Assembly (NCBI GenBank): GCA_963812885.1
Contig: CAWEWZ010000001.1
Span: 62,001 to 126,000 of the forward strand
Source: Bog-756 sp963812885
GTDB taxonomy: Bacteria > Actinomycetota > Acidimicrobiia > Acidimicrobiales > RAAP-2
Direction of reading: 5' to 3'
DNA length: 64,000 nucleotides
In this document: positions 1 through 7,901 of the stretch, piece by piece
Position numbering within the stretch: position 1 is the first letter of the stretch
Layout of the letters: each line of letters starts with the position of its first letter
The notes under the pieces: model-generated
Database searches by the model: none
The model's input: only the letters and a program-made list of their open reading frames with translations
What the model was told of the DNA's origin: nothing
Made by a program: the position numbers and the translations under genes

Positions 1-60
1 GCCGAGGGGGCCCCCAACCTGTCGATCACGCTCGAGCTCACCGTACAGAGCGGCGTCGTC

Positions 61-1104
61 GTGACGACGACGACGCTCACGACGGAAGAGGTCGAGCGGG
101 TGCTGGCCCAGGTGGGAAGGGACGTCCGTCGGGCCATGCTCGATGCCATCCCCGATGCCGAACCCCACCAGTGGCTCTACGAGCTCTGCCGCACCTACCC
201 GTCCCGTCCCGGAAAGGCCATCCGGCCGGCCTTGTGCCTCGCCACCTGTCGGGCCTTCGGCGGATCCGATGCCGCCGCGTTCCCGGTCGCCGTCGCCATC
301 GAGATGCTCCACAACGCCTTCCTCGTGCACGACGACATCGCCGACGGGAGCGAACGGCGCCGGGGCCGCCCTACCCTGCCCGCCGCTTATGGCCAGGACC
401 TCTCGCTGAATGCCGGCGATGCCCTGGTCGTGCTGGCCAATCAGGTTCTTCGACGGCACAGCCGCTCGCTGGACCCGGTGCTGGCCGACCTCGTCCTCGA
501 GGAGTTCGACACGATGGCCATGCGCACCCTCGAAGGCCAGGCCACCGAGCTCGGGTGGCGCCGCGACCGCGTCACCGACCTGTCCCCCGAGGACTACCTC
601 GACCTCATCCTGCACAAGACGTGTTGGTACACGACCATCCACCCTCTCCGGGTGGGGGCCCTCCTCGGTTCGGGCGGCCCGGCGCCACTGCGGGCCTTGG
701 TGCACTTCGGGTTCTACATCGGAGCCGCCTTCCAGATACGGGACGACCTGTTGAACCTCACGGGCGACGAGGATCTCTACGGTAAGGAGATCAACGGCGA
801 CCTCTACGAGGCCAAGCGGTCGCTGGCCATGATCCACCTGGCCAACGAGGCCCGGGGAACCGACGCCGAGGTCCTCGAGCACTACCAGTCCGTCGAACGT
901 CCAGATCGGACGGCGGCCATGATCGCCGGCATCCGGACGCTCCTCGACAAGTACGGGAGCATCGAGTTCGCCCACGAGTACGCCCGGGGCATCGCCGTGG
1001 CCGCCATGGACGCCTACGACGAAGCCTTCGAGGGGTGCCCGGACAGCGAGGACACCCGGTTCGTCCGGGCGTTGGTCCCCTACATGCTGGGGCGGGTCTC
1101 GTGA
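61..1104 (+). CDS. Polyprenyl (geranylgeranyl-type) diphosphate synthase
   Basis: Trans-isoprenyl diphosphate synthase, which condenses isopentenyl diphosphate onto an allylic diphosphate. The first aspartate-rich motif DDIAD is at residues 91-95, just after HNAFLVH. The second is DDLLN at 228-232, with Asn in the last position, and is followed by YGKEINGDL and EAKRS as in family members. At 347 residues it has normal family length. I used the GTG at 61, which overlaps a TGA in another frame (GTGA). However, the reading frame stays open and G/C-biased back to base 1, so an upstream start outside the window cannot be excluded. Chain length (C15, C20 or longer) cannot be told from the sequence. 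No other isoprenoid gene is visible beside it. Confidence 0.88.
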   Translation: MTTTTLTTEEVERVLAQVGRDVRRAMLDAIPDAEPHQWLYELCRTYPSRPGKAIRPALCLATCRAFGGSDAAAFPVAVAIEMLHNAFLVHDDIADGSERRRGRPTLPAAYGQDLSLNAGDALVVLANQVLRRHSRSLDPVLADLVLEEFDTMAMRTLEGQATELGWRRDRVTDLSPEDYLDLILHKTCWYTTIHPLRVGALLGSGGPAPLRALVHFGFYIGAAFQIRDDLLNLTGDEDLYGKEINGDLYEAKRSLAMIHLANEARGTDAEVLEHYQSVERPDRTAAMIAGIRTLLDKYGSIEFAHEYARGIAVAAMDAYDEAFEGCPDSEDTRFVRALVPYMLGRVS

Positions 1105-1126
1105 CCCGTCCCGGTCGTCGGCGGCG

Positions 1127-1132
1127 TACGAT
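1127..1132 (+). promoter_or_regulatory. -10 hexamer of a leaderless promoter
   Basis: TACGAT ends six bases before the GTG at 1139 and no Shine-Dalgarno sequence is present. Transcription would therefore begin at or next to the start codon. The same layout recurs at many genes in this window. Confidence 0.5.
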
Positions 1133-1138
1133 GCGGAC

Positions 1139-1402
1139 GTGCCGCCGGACGAGACGAGCGAGATCATCGGTCAGATCACCGAAGCCGGCGTGCACCTGGT
1201 CAACACCAATCTCGAGCTGGTGCAGCGGATGGCCAGCCGGACCAACGGGGAGACCGATGCCGCAGAGGGCGCCGGGCCGGCCGAGGAGGCCTGGTTGGCC
1301 TGGACGGAGAGCGCCGGTGACCTCGTGCAGATCTCCTATCTCACCGCCCAGCTGATCGACAGCCTGTGGGCTCAACGTCCTCCGCCGCCGGAGACCACCT
1401 GA
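1139..1402 (+). CDS. Small acidic hypothetical protein
   Basis: An 87-residue protein that I do not recognise. It has no membrane segment or signal peptide. It is acidic, contains predicted-helical stretches (IIGQITEAG, LVQISYLTAQLIDSLW) and has a Pro-rich tail. The GTG start lies six bases after a TACGAT hexamer, which fits a leaderless transcript. It follows the polyprenyl synthetase by 34 bases and ends 8 bases before the next gene, so it probably lies in the same transcription unit as the deazaflavin-type reductase. Codon use is like that of its neighbours. Confidence 0.55.
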   Translation: MPPDETSEIIGQITEAGVHLVNTNLELVQRMASRTNGETDAAEGAGPAEEAWLAWTESAGDLVQISYLTAQLIDSLWAQRPPPPETT

Positions 1403-1410
1403 GCGGCCTG

Positions 1411-1896
1411 ATGAGCGACCGGGGAGGTCCGTGCGGGCCGCACGACGCCAAGGATGCGGTGGTCAGGTTCTGGTCCACGCTGCACGCCGCCACCTACCGG
1501 GTCACCGAAGGGAGGGCCCTCAACCGTGTGCTCGGGATGAGGGTCGTGCAGCTGACCACGGTCGGTCGCCGGACCGGCACCCGTCGGCCGACCATGCTGA
1601 CGGCGCCGATCGTCGGGCCGGAGCGGATCGTCCTGGTGGCATCGAACGGGGGCGACGACCGGGATCCCGGCTGGTACCGGAACGTGCTCGCCCATCCCGA
1701 CGTGTCCGTCGCCGTGGACGGCGCCACCTTTCCGATGAGGGCCCGGGTGGCCACCGGCTCCGATCGCTCCGAGCTCTGGGACCGGATCCGCGCCCTGGCC
1801 CCGACCTACGCCTACTACCAGGGTCGGACCAGCCGCCAACTACCGGTGGTCGTCCTCGAACCGACCGGCGACGGGGACCGACCGCCCTCGCCCTAA
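1411..1896 (+). CDS. Deazaflavin (F420)-dependent nitroreductase-family protein
   Basis: A 161-residue split-barrel protein of the DDN/PNPOx-like family (DUF385), whose members use reduced F420 to reduce quinones or nitro compounds. The diagnostic core is visible: VVQLTTVGRRTGTRRP, then VLVASNGGDDRDPGWYRN, then LAHPDVSVAVDG. A longer open frame begins at 1366, but it would overlap the previous gene. I chose the ATG at 1411 because the conserved region begins soon after it. The substrate is unknown. F420 use is inferred from family membership and agrees with the LLM-class genes elsewhere in the window. Confidence 0.8.
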   Translation: MSDRGGPCGPHDAKDAVVRFWSTLHAATYRVTEGRALNRVLGMRVVQLTTVGRRTGTRRPTMLTAPIVGPERIVLVASNGGDDRDPGWYRNVLAHPDVSVAVDGATFPMRARVATGSDRSELWDRIRALAPTYAYYQGRTSRQLPVVVLEPTGDGDRPPSP

Positions 1897-2167
1897 CCAC
1901 CAGCGCGGGTCGACTCTGCAAATTCTCGTTCGTGTCGCCTTGGAGACAGACAGCCTCCTCCGGCCCCTTCATACTGACGGTGTTGGGCGGCGGAACCCAG
2001 CGAGAGATCATGGTCGGAGGTCGGCCCTTGGATGCCTCCGGCCATGATCGATCCGTCACCGAGCGGGTGCGCCGGCGTGCGCCGGCCGCCCAGGTCTTCT
2101 CCGTTCGTCGCGCCACCGATTGGCTAGGATGCCCGTCTGGTTGTCCAGCCTCTGAGTGGAGCATCCG

Positions 2168-2839
2168 TTGGCCGATCTCGACGTCGACCCCTTCGCCAGT
2201 GCCGCGGTCCTCGGCGTGCTGGACGCGGCCGATCGTCAGTACCTGGTCAGCCGGAGCGTCCGGCGCACCATCGACAAGGGTCAGATCCTCTTCCTGGAGG
2301 GCGACCGTTCCGACTCCATTCTCGTTCTCATCTCCGGGCACATGAACGTACTGCGGTACTCGAGCGACGGCAGCGAATTCATCATGAACACCGTCGTGCC
2401 GGGTGACACCATCGGTGAGGTGGGTGTCCTCTCGAAGGGTCCCCGGTCGGCCACGGTCCAGGCCACGGAGAAGAGCGTGGTGCTCAAGCTGGCGGGATCG
2501 GTGGTCATCGACCTGCTCTCCGAGCGACCGGCCTTGGCGGTGGCCCTGTTGGGGCGGCTGGCCGACATGGTGCGCAGGATCACCGGCGTCGCCACCGACC
2601 TGGTGTTTCTCGATCTGCGGCAGCGGGTGGCCAAGCACCTCCTCGAGCTCGAGAACAAGGAGCCCCACCTGGTCAGGTCGGACCTCACCCAGGGGGAGGT
2701 GGCGGCCAGCATCGGCGCCAGCCGTCAGCGGGTGAACGCCTGTCTCCGCGATTTCGCCACCCAGGGATGGATCAGCATGGAGTCACGGAGGCTGCGGGTG
2801 CTCGATCGCGAGGCGCTCGTCCAGGTGGTCGGTCTCTGA
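2168..2839 (+). CDS. Crp/Fnr-family transcriptional regulator
   Basis: Cyclic-nucleotide-binding beta-barrel domain (about residues 20-135, with GDTIGEVGVLSKGPRSATV) joined to a C-terminal winged helix (about 150-220, with TQGEVAASIGASRQRVN as the helix-turn-helix). It lacks the Cys cluster of oxygen-sensing Fnr proteins, so it is more Crp-like. I chose the TTG at 2168 because GTGGAG lies six bases before it. A GTG at 2156 in the same frame is the alternative. The 271 bases upstream hold no gene. They include TTGGCTAGGAT near 2120, whose TAGGAT may be a -10 element. A Crp-like palindrome lies one gene downstream at 3787-3808 and may be one of its targets. Confidence 0.85.
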   Translation: MADLDVDPFASAAVLGVLDAADRQYLVSRSVRRTIDKGQILFLEGDRSDSILVLISGHMNVLRYSSDGSEFIMNTVVPGDTIGEVGVLSKGPRSATVQATEKSVVLKLAGSVVIDLLSERPALAVALLGRLADMVRRITGVATDLVFLDLRQRVAKHLLELENKEPHLVRSDLTQGEVAASIGASRQRVNACLRDFATQGWISMESRRLRVLDREALVQVVGL

Positions 2840-2851
2840 CCGGAGCCACCC

Positions 2852-3700
2852 TCACATATTGGTTTCGTCGGCGGGAACACGGGGGAGTACCGGAGCTCCG
2901 CCCCGACCGTCGCCTGGGCCCCCATGACCGCCCAACGTGAAGGCCGTCATCGACAGTGACCCCATCGCGTAGCCCTCGATGAACACCTCGGCGGGCTGAC
3001 CGGCGGCCGAGGCCAGACCGGCCAGGTAGAGCAGCGGGATGAAGTGTTCGGGCGTGGGCGCGGACGCGGCGAAGTCACCATGGTCCTGCAGCGTGACCGC
3101 CTCGGCGGGGGTGCCGGTCATGACCTGGCGGGCGGCGACGTCGAACCGTTGAGCCCAGTCGAAGCCGGTGTCGGGCCGGCTCCAGTCGATCCGGCCCAGG
3201 TTGTGCACGATGTTGCCGCTCCCCACGATCAGGATGCCCTTGTCGCGCAGGGGAGCCAGCTTCGCCCCCAGGTCCAGGTGGTAGTCGAGGGGCTTGGTGG
3301 CGTTGATGGACAGCTGTACCACCGGTATGTCCGCCGCCGGGAAGGCGTGCTTGAGAACGGACCAGGTGCCGTGGTCGATCCCCCAGCTGTCGGCATCGAG
3401 GCCGACCCAGGTCGGCTTGGCCAGTTCTGCGACCTCGTGGGCCAGCACCGGATCCCCCGGTGCCGGGTACTCCACCGCAAACAGCTCGTCCGGGAAGCCG
3501 TAGAAGTCATGGATCGTCCTCGGACGGGGCATGGCGGTGACCGCCGAGGCATTGATGTACCAGTGGGCCGAGATGCTGAGGATCCCGGTCGGCCGGGGGA
3601 CCTGCTCGCCGAAGGAGCGCCAGGCCTCGGTGTAGCGGTTGCCATCGAGCGCGTTCATCGGGGTCCCGTGACCGAGGAAGGCGGCCGGCATCGTCGACAT
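2852..3700 (-). CDS. DODA-type extradiol aromatic ring-opening dioxygenase
   Basis: Class III (LigB-like) dioxygenase of the 4,5-DOPA dioxygenase/YgiD family, a zinc or iron enzyme that cleaves catecholic rings. Metal-site motifs are visible: FLGHGTPMNA near residue 8, SISAHWY near 43, DHGTWSVLKHAFP mid-protein, GNIVHNLG, and EHFIPLLYLAG near the C-terminus. The 282 residues include a short non-conserved tail. The ATG is preceded by TAGGGT and six bases, a leaderless arrangement. It is convergent with the Crp/Fnr gene and divergent from the membrane protein at 3834. The natural substrate cannot be read from sequence. Confidence 0.86.
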   Translation of the reverse strand: MSTMPAAFLGHGTPMNALDGNRYTEAWRSFGEQVPRPTGILSISAHWYINASAVTAMPRPRTIHDFYGFPDELFAVEYPAPGDPVLAHEVAELAKPTWVGLDADSWGIDHGTWSVLKHAFPAADIPVVQLSINATKPLDYHLDLGAKLAPLRDKGILIVGSGNIVHNLGRIDWSRPDTGFDWAQRFDVAARQVMTGTPAEAVTLQDHGDFAASAPTPEHFIPLLYLAGLASAAGQPAEVFIEGYAMGSLSMTAFTLGGHGGPGDGRGGAPVLPRVPADETNM

Positions 3701-3706
3701 GACCGA

Positions 3707-3712
3707 ACCCTA
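3707..3712 (-). promoter_or_regulatory. -10 hexamer, leaderless promoter of the dioxygenase
   Basis: On the minus strand TAGGGT is followed by six bases and then the ATG at 3700. No ribosome-binding site is present. Confidence 0.5.
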
Positions 3713-3786
3713 CGGTCGAACGTCCCGACGGTCCATCCCCCCGACCCAGAGGCCGCCCGCCCCCCTCGGCGGGGTTCAGGTGAACT

Positions 3787-3808
3787 CCTTGTGACATCTG
3801 GCACAAGG
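3787..3808. promoter_or_regulatory. Crp-like palindromic operator between divergent genes
   Basis: Perfect 7-base arms CCTTGTG and CACAAGG separated by 8 bases. The core reads TGTGA, six bases, GCACA, which differs from the classical Crp consensus TGTGA-N6-TCACA at one position. Its centre lies about 36 bases upstream of the inferred leaderless start at 3834, so a bound protein would overlap the -35 region. A Crp/Fnr-type gene lies about 1 kb away. Confidence 0.5.
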
Positions 3809-3821
3809 CGGTGCTGGGCTC

Positions 3822-3827
3822 TACCGT
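3822..3827 (+). promoter_or_regulatory. -10 hexamer, leaderless promoter
   Basis: TACCGT followed by six bases and GTG at 3834. No Shine-Dalgarno sequence is present. Confidence 0.5.
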
Positions 3828-3833
3828 GACCGT

Positions 3834-4709
3834 GTGCGGACCCTCCGATCGGTGTGGACATCGGTGATCGACGGCGACATCGTCGTCGTGCCCGTCGTCC
3901 TGGTAGGTCTGGTGGTGGCCGTCACCTCCATCTCCGTCGGGTCCCACCGCGGCGATGTTCGGGTCGACATCGCACTGGCCAGCATGGCGGCCTTTCTGTT
4001 CGGTGTCCTGATGGCCTTCACCATCGCCCGGACCCGTGAGCGCCTGGCCTTGATCCAGGACCTGATCGCCAAGGGGAACGCCGGATTGCTCTCGATCCAT
4101 CAGATGATGGCGGTGTTCGGCGAGTGCGACCGGAACCGGGTGCGCGAACTGATCGATCGACGCATCACCGACCAGATCGACTACCGCCTCGTCGACAACC
4201 ACCTCTCTTCCGGGTCCCAGATCGAGTTGGCCGACGCCGTCTACCAGCTCGACCCCAGCACCCGTCAGCTGGAGGCGGTCTACAAGGAGCTGGTGAAGCT
4301 GACCATCGACATGGGAGCCGACCGGGCCCTCATCGAAGCGGCCACCGGCCAGGCGCTCTCCGCCATCGAGTGGAGTGGCCTCCTGCTCCTGCTCCTCCTG
4401 CTCCTCGGGCTGATCGCCGTGCTACCGGGAGGCACCCTGTTGGGCGCCCTGGTGGCCGGAGGGCTGGCCGGGACCCTGGCCACCCTGATGATCCTTCTCC
4501 GGAAGCTGGACCGCCTCCGTTGGCACGAACGAACGGCGATCTGGGAGCCGACGACCCGCCTGTTCAGAAGCATGGGCAACGACCCCTACGTGCCCCGCGA
4601 GGTGATCGACAACGGCCGCTACCGTCCGAGCGGTCGGGTCCGGGTGGTCGACTACCCCGATCCCTATCCCATCCGGATCACCAAGGTCATCACCGTCGAG
4701 AACTGCTGA
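3834..4709 (+). CDS. Four-helix integral membrane protein of unknown function
   Basis: A 291-residue protein with two hydrophobic segments near the N-terminus (about 18-36 and 46-62), a soluble helical region of about 115 residues, a second hydrophobic pair (about 180-225, including a run of nine leucines) and a basic C-terminal tail. The two-plus-two layout resembles DUF4239-type membrane proteins, but I see no decisive motif. The leucine run is encoded by a CTC/CTG microsatellite at about 4380-4410. The leaderless GTG start is preceded by a Crp-like palindrome, so expression may respond to that regulator. No function is claimed. Confidence 0.6.
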   Translation: MRTLRSVWTSVIDGDIVVVPVVLVGLVVAVTSISVGSHRGDVRVDIALASMAAFLFGVLMAFTIARTRERLALIQDLIAKGNAGLLSIHQMMAVFGECDRNRVRELIDRRITDQIDYRLVDNHLSSGSQIELADAVYQLDPSTRQLEAVYKELVKLTIDMGADRALIEAATGQALSAIEWSGLLLLLLLLLGLIAVLPGGTLLGALVAGGLAGTLATLMILLRKLDRLRWHERTAIWEPTTRLFRSMGNDPYVPREVIDNGRYRPSGRVRVVDYPDPYPIRITKVITVENC

Positions 4710-4761
4710 GACAGGCCGGCCGGAGGGATTCCGACCATGGACCCATTCCCCGGGTCCGCTC

Positions 4762-4811
4762 TGTGACACTAGTGTGTCGCCCCGTTCGGCGGCTTCGTGT
4801 CACACTGTCGC
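4762..4811. promoter_or_regulatory. Repeated palindromic elements before the amino-acid ABC operon
   Basis: TGTGACACTAGTGTGTCGC (4762-4780) contains the perfect palindrome ACACTAGTGT. A second partial copy, GTGTCACACTGTCGC, follows at about 4797-4811. Both end in GTCGC. They lie 34-83 bases before the GTG of the substrate-binding protein gene, where an operator would be expected. The cognate regulator is unknown. Confidence 0.4.
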
Positions 4812-4844
4812 TACATCCATCGCAACGACCGTGGAGGGAACAGC

Positions 4845-5799
4845 GTGTTGACCACTCGACAGGGATTCCGGAAGGCCACAGCGGCGATCGCCATCGGGTC
4901 GGTCACCGTGCTGGCCGCGGCCTGCAGCAGCAACTCGACCAGCCCGACCACCACAGGTGGCTCATCGACGACGGCGTCGACCGTCGGCCTACCCACCACG
5001 GTGATCCCGACCCAGTCCACCAACGCGGCGATCGCCGCCACCGTGCCCTCGTCGGTGAAGTCGGCGGGCACCATCACCATCGCCATGGACGCCACCTACG
5101 CGCCGGATGAGTTCATCGCCCCCAACGGCTCGACCATCGTGGGCATGGACGCCGACCTGGCCACCGCCATCAGCCAGACCCTGGGCCTCAAGCCCAAGCT
5201 GGTCAACGCCACCTTCGACACCATCATCCCGGGCATCCAGAGCGGCAAGTACGGCATGGGGGCGTCCTCGTTCACCGACACCATCGCCCGGCAGAAGGTC
5301 GTCGATTTCGTCGACTACTTCACCGCCGGCGAGGGCTTCTACGTCAAGACGGGCAGCCCACTGGCCTTCAACGGGCTCAGCATCGCTCTGCGGGCACTCG
5401 GTGGCCGTCGAGGACGGGACCACCGAGCAGACCGATGCCCAGACCGAGTCCAAGACCTGCACCACCGCCGGCAAGAAGAAGGTCACCGTCCTGGCCTACG
5501 GCAACCAGAGCCAGGCCAACCTGGCCGTCTCCAGCGGGCGGGCCGACGTCGGGTTCGCCGACTCGCAGGTCGCCGGTTACATCGTGGCCACTTCCAACGG
5601 TGTCTTCCAGAACAGCGGCACGGCCTTCGAGGTGGCCCCCTACGGCCTGGCCCTTCCCAAGGGCAACGGCATGGCCGCACCGGTGCAGGCCGCCGTCAAC
5701 GCCCTCATCGCCAACGGGATCTACACCAAGATCCTCACCAAGTGGGGTGTGCAGTCCGGGGCGGTGAAGTCCTCGGTCATCAACGGCGCCACCAGCTGA
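4845..5799 (+). CDS. Amino-acid ABC transporter substrate-binding lipoprotein, frame broken near 5385
   Basis: Family 3 extracellular solute-binding protein for polar amino acids. The N-terminus is a lipoprotein signal: basic TTRQGFRK, a hydrophobic stretch and lipobox LAAAC with Cys27, then a Ser/Thr-rich linker. The binding-domain signature ITIAMDATYAPDEF follows. The reading frame is lost near 5385, where ATC-G-CTC-TGC has one surplus base. The next frame continues the fold with LCGHSVAVEDGTTE and runs to the TGA at 5799. The GTG at 4845 was chosen because GGAGGG lies six bases upstream. The permease and ATPase downstream are intact, so a sequence error is likelier than real loss. Confidence 0.82.
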
Positions 5800-5827
5800 G
5801 AGGGCCGGCGGCCGCCGAGGTCCTGCG

Positions 5828-6844
5828 GTGAGCGATCCCACGGGTCCGCTTGCCGGCGACCACACCGCCTCGGCCCAGGGACCGCCCGCACTGAAGGTCG
5901 TCCCGGTCCGCCACCCGCGTCGCTGGGTGGCCAGCCTGATCATCGTCGTCCTCGGGGCGATGCTGGTCAACACCCTGGTCTTCTCCCACATCACCCGGGG
6001 CGGGGTGCGGGAGGGTCGCTTCCAGTGGGGGGTGGTCGGCAAATACCTGTTCGCCGCGCCCGTGCTCCGGGGCATCGTCGTCACCCTGGAGCTGACGGCC
6101 ATCGCCATGGCGGCGGGCATCGTGCTCGGCATCGTCCTGGCCATCATGCGGCTCTCCCCCAGCCGTCTGGTCTCGGGCACGGCGTGGGTCTACATCTGGT
6201 TCTTCCGCGGGACCCCGGTGCTGGTCCAGATCATCTTCTGGTACGAGGGCATCAGCTACCTCTACCCGCGTCTCGGATTCGGCGTTCCCTTCGGACCCGA
6301 GTTCTTCACCGCCAACGCCAACACGCTGGTGACCTCGTTCGTGGCCGGCGCCCTCGGCCTCAGCTTCAACGAGGGGGCCTACATGGCCGAGATCGTCCGG
6401 GCCGGCATCATCTCGGTCGACGAGGGGCAGACCGAGGCGGCCCAGTCGATCGGTATGACCCGGTTCCAGATCCTGCGCCGCATCGTGCTCCCCCAGGCCA
6501 TGAGGGTCATCATCCCCCCCACCGGCAACGAGACCATCTCGATGTTGAAGACGACGTCGCTGGTGTACGCCATCGCCGTGACCGAACTGTTCACCGCCAC
6601 CCAGAACATCTCCAACGCCAACTACGAGGTGGTCCCCCTCCTCCTGGTGGCCAGCCTCTGGTATCTCTTCTTCACCTCGTTGCTGACCATCGGTCAGTTC
6701 TACGTCGAGCGTTACTACTCCCGGGGATCGACCCGCACCCTGCCGCCGACCCCGCTCCAGCGGCTGCGCCAGTCATTCCTCCACGTGCGCACCGCCCCGG
6801 TCGCCCCGCTGCCGGCTCCCCCCTGGGTGGCACCCCATGAGTGA
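5828..6844 (+). CDS. Polar amino-acid ABC transporter permease (HisMQ/GltK family)
   Basis: Inner-membrane permease subunit of 338 residues with about six hydrophobic segments. The substrate-channel signature WFFRGTPVLVQIIFWY and the EAA loop (EIVRAGIISVDEGQTEAAQS, then IGMTRFQ and IVLPQA) that contacts the ATPase are both clear. It starts at GTG 5828, 28 bases after the binding-protein gene, and its last 8 bases overlap the ATPase gene, so it is translationally coupled. The C-terminal 40 residues are Pro-rich and not conserved. Only one permease gene is present, so the channel would be a homodimer. Confidence 0.9.
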   Translation: MSDPTGPLAGDHTASAQGPPALKVVPVRHPRRWVASLIIVVLGAMLVNTLVFSHITRGGVREGRFQWGVVGKYLFAAPVLRGIVVTLELTAIAMAAGIVLGIVLAIMRLSPSRLVSGTAWVYIWFFRGTPVLVQIIFWYEGISYLYPRLGFGVPFGPEFFTANANTLVTSFVAGALGLSFNEGAYMAEIVRAGIISVDEGQTEAAQSIGMTRFQILRRIVLPQAMRVIIPPTGNETISMLKTTSLVYAIAVTELFTATQNISNANYEVVPLLLVASLWYLFFTSLLTIGQFYVERYYSRGSTRTLPPTPLQRLRQSFLHVRTAPVAPLPAPPWVAPHE

Positions 6845-7640
6845 CACGCCGCCGGCGCCGGCCCGCCACCTTCCACCGGGACCGCCGATGGTCGAGGCCC
6901 GTCAGGTCCGCAAGTCCTTCGGGCGCCTCGACGTGCTGAACGGGATCGACCTCACCGTCAACCCCAGTGAGGTGCTCTGTCTCATCGGTCCGTCCGGCTC
7001 GGGCAAGAGCACCTTCCTGCGCTGCATCAACCACCTGGAGAAGATCGACGGCGGGGAGCTCCGCATCGATGGCGAGCTCGTCGGCTACCGCCAGAGCGGC
7101 GACCGCCTCTACGAGCTGAAAGACCGCGAAGTCTGCAGCAAGCGGGCCCAGATCGGGATGGTCTTCCAGCGCTTCAACCTCTTCCCCCACATGAGCGTGC
7201 TCGACAACGTGATCGCCGGACCGGTATGGGTGAAGAAGGAGTCGGCCTCTGACTCCCGCCAGCAGGCCCGCCTCCTTCTCGAACGCGTCGGCCTCGGCGA
7301 CAAGGTGGAGAGCTACCCGAACCAGCTGTCCGGAGGCCAGCAGCAGCGAGTGGCCATCGCCCGCGCCCTGGCCATGCAACCCAAGCTGATGCTCTTCGAC
7401 GAGCCCACCTCGGCGCTCGACCCGGAGCTGGTCGGCGAGGTCCTCGACGTCATGCGAACCCTGGCCCAGGACGGGATGACCATGATCGTGGTGACCCACG
7501 AGATGGGATTTGCCCGCGAGGTCGGAGACACCGTCGCCTTCATGGACGCGGGTGTGGTCGTGGAGAGCGGCCACCCGGCACGTGTGCTCACCGCGCCCCA
7601 ACACGACAGGACGAGATCCTTCCTGTCGAAGGTGCTCTGA
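6837..7640 (+). CDS. Polar amino-acid ABC transporter ATPase (GlnQ/HisP family)
   Basis: A 267-residue ATP-binding subunit. Walker A is GPSGSGKST at 51-59, followed by a Q-loop (GMVFQRFNLFPHMSV), the ABC signature LSGGQQQR, Walker B LMLFDEPTSALD and the switch histidine in VVTHEMGFA, all intact. An insertion of about 15 residues before the Q-loop (VGYRQSGDRLYELKDREV) is typical of this subfamily. The start overlaps the permease end by 8 bases. With the two preceding genes it forms a complete uptake system. The ligand cannot be assigned beyond polar or charged amino acids. Confidence 0.92.
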   Translation: MSDTPPAPARHLPPGPPMVEARQVRKSFGRLDVLNGIDLTVNPSEVLCLIGPSGSGKSTFLRCINHLEKIDGGELRIDGELVGYRQSGDRLYELKDREVCSKRAQIGMVFQRFNLFPHMSVLDNVIAGPVWVKKESASDSRQQARLLLERVGLGDKVESYPNQLSGGQQQRVAIARALAMQPKLMLFDEPTSALDPELVGEVLDVMRTLAQDGMTMIVVTHEMGFAREVGDTVAFMDAGVVVESGHPARVLTAPQHDRTRSFLSKVL

Positions 7641-7783
7641 GCGACCGCCGGCTCTGAAGTCGATGAAACCTGCAGGAATTACCGACACCGATCAGCGGAT
7701 CACTTTGTGTGGCCGGTTCGGCGGCCGTCGTGGTTGGAGTGCGGCTTTTGCGGGCGCCGACCGGTCGACCGCTCGGAATTCCA

Positions 7784-7812
7784 TTGCGGGAGCGTGCCGG
7801 GAGCACTAATCT
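7784..7812 (+). promoter_or_regulatory. Sigma-70-type promoter of sqdB
   Basis: TTGCGG at 7784-7789, a 17-base spacer, then TAATCT at 7807-7812. This is the best canonical promoter I see in the 261-base gap before sqdB. It predicts a 5' leader of about 80 bases. Nothing else was found in that gap. Confidence 0.5.
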
Positions 7813-7901
7813 TCAACTCGTCAGGCACCAGGGGGGTGGCGCCGACCGTGAAGGTCCGCAGCCGGTTGCGCTCTCAGAATACGAATCACTTAGGGGTATC
7901 A

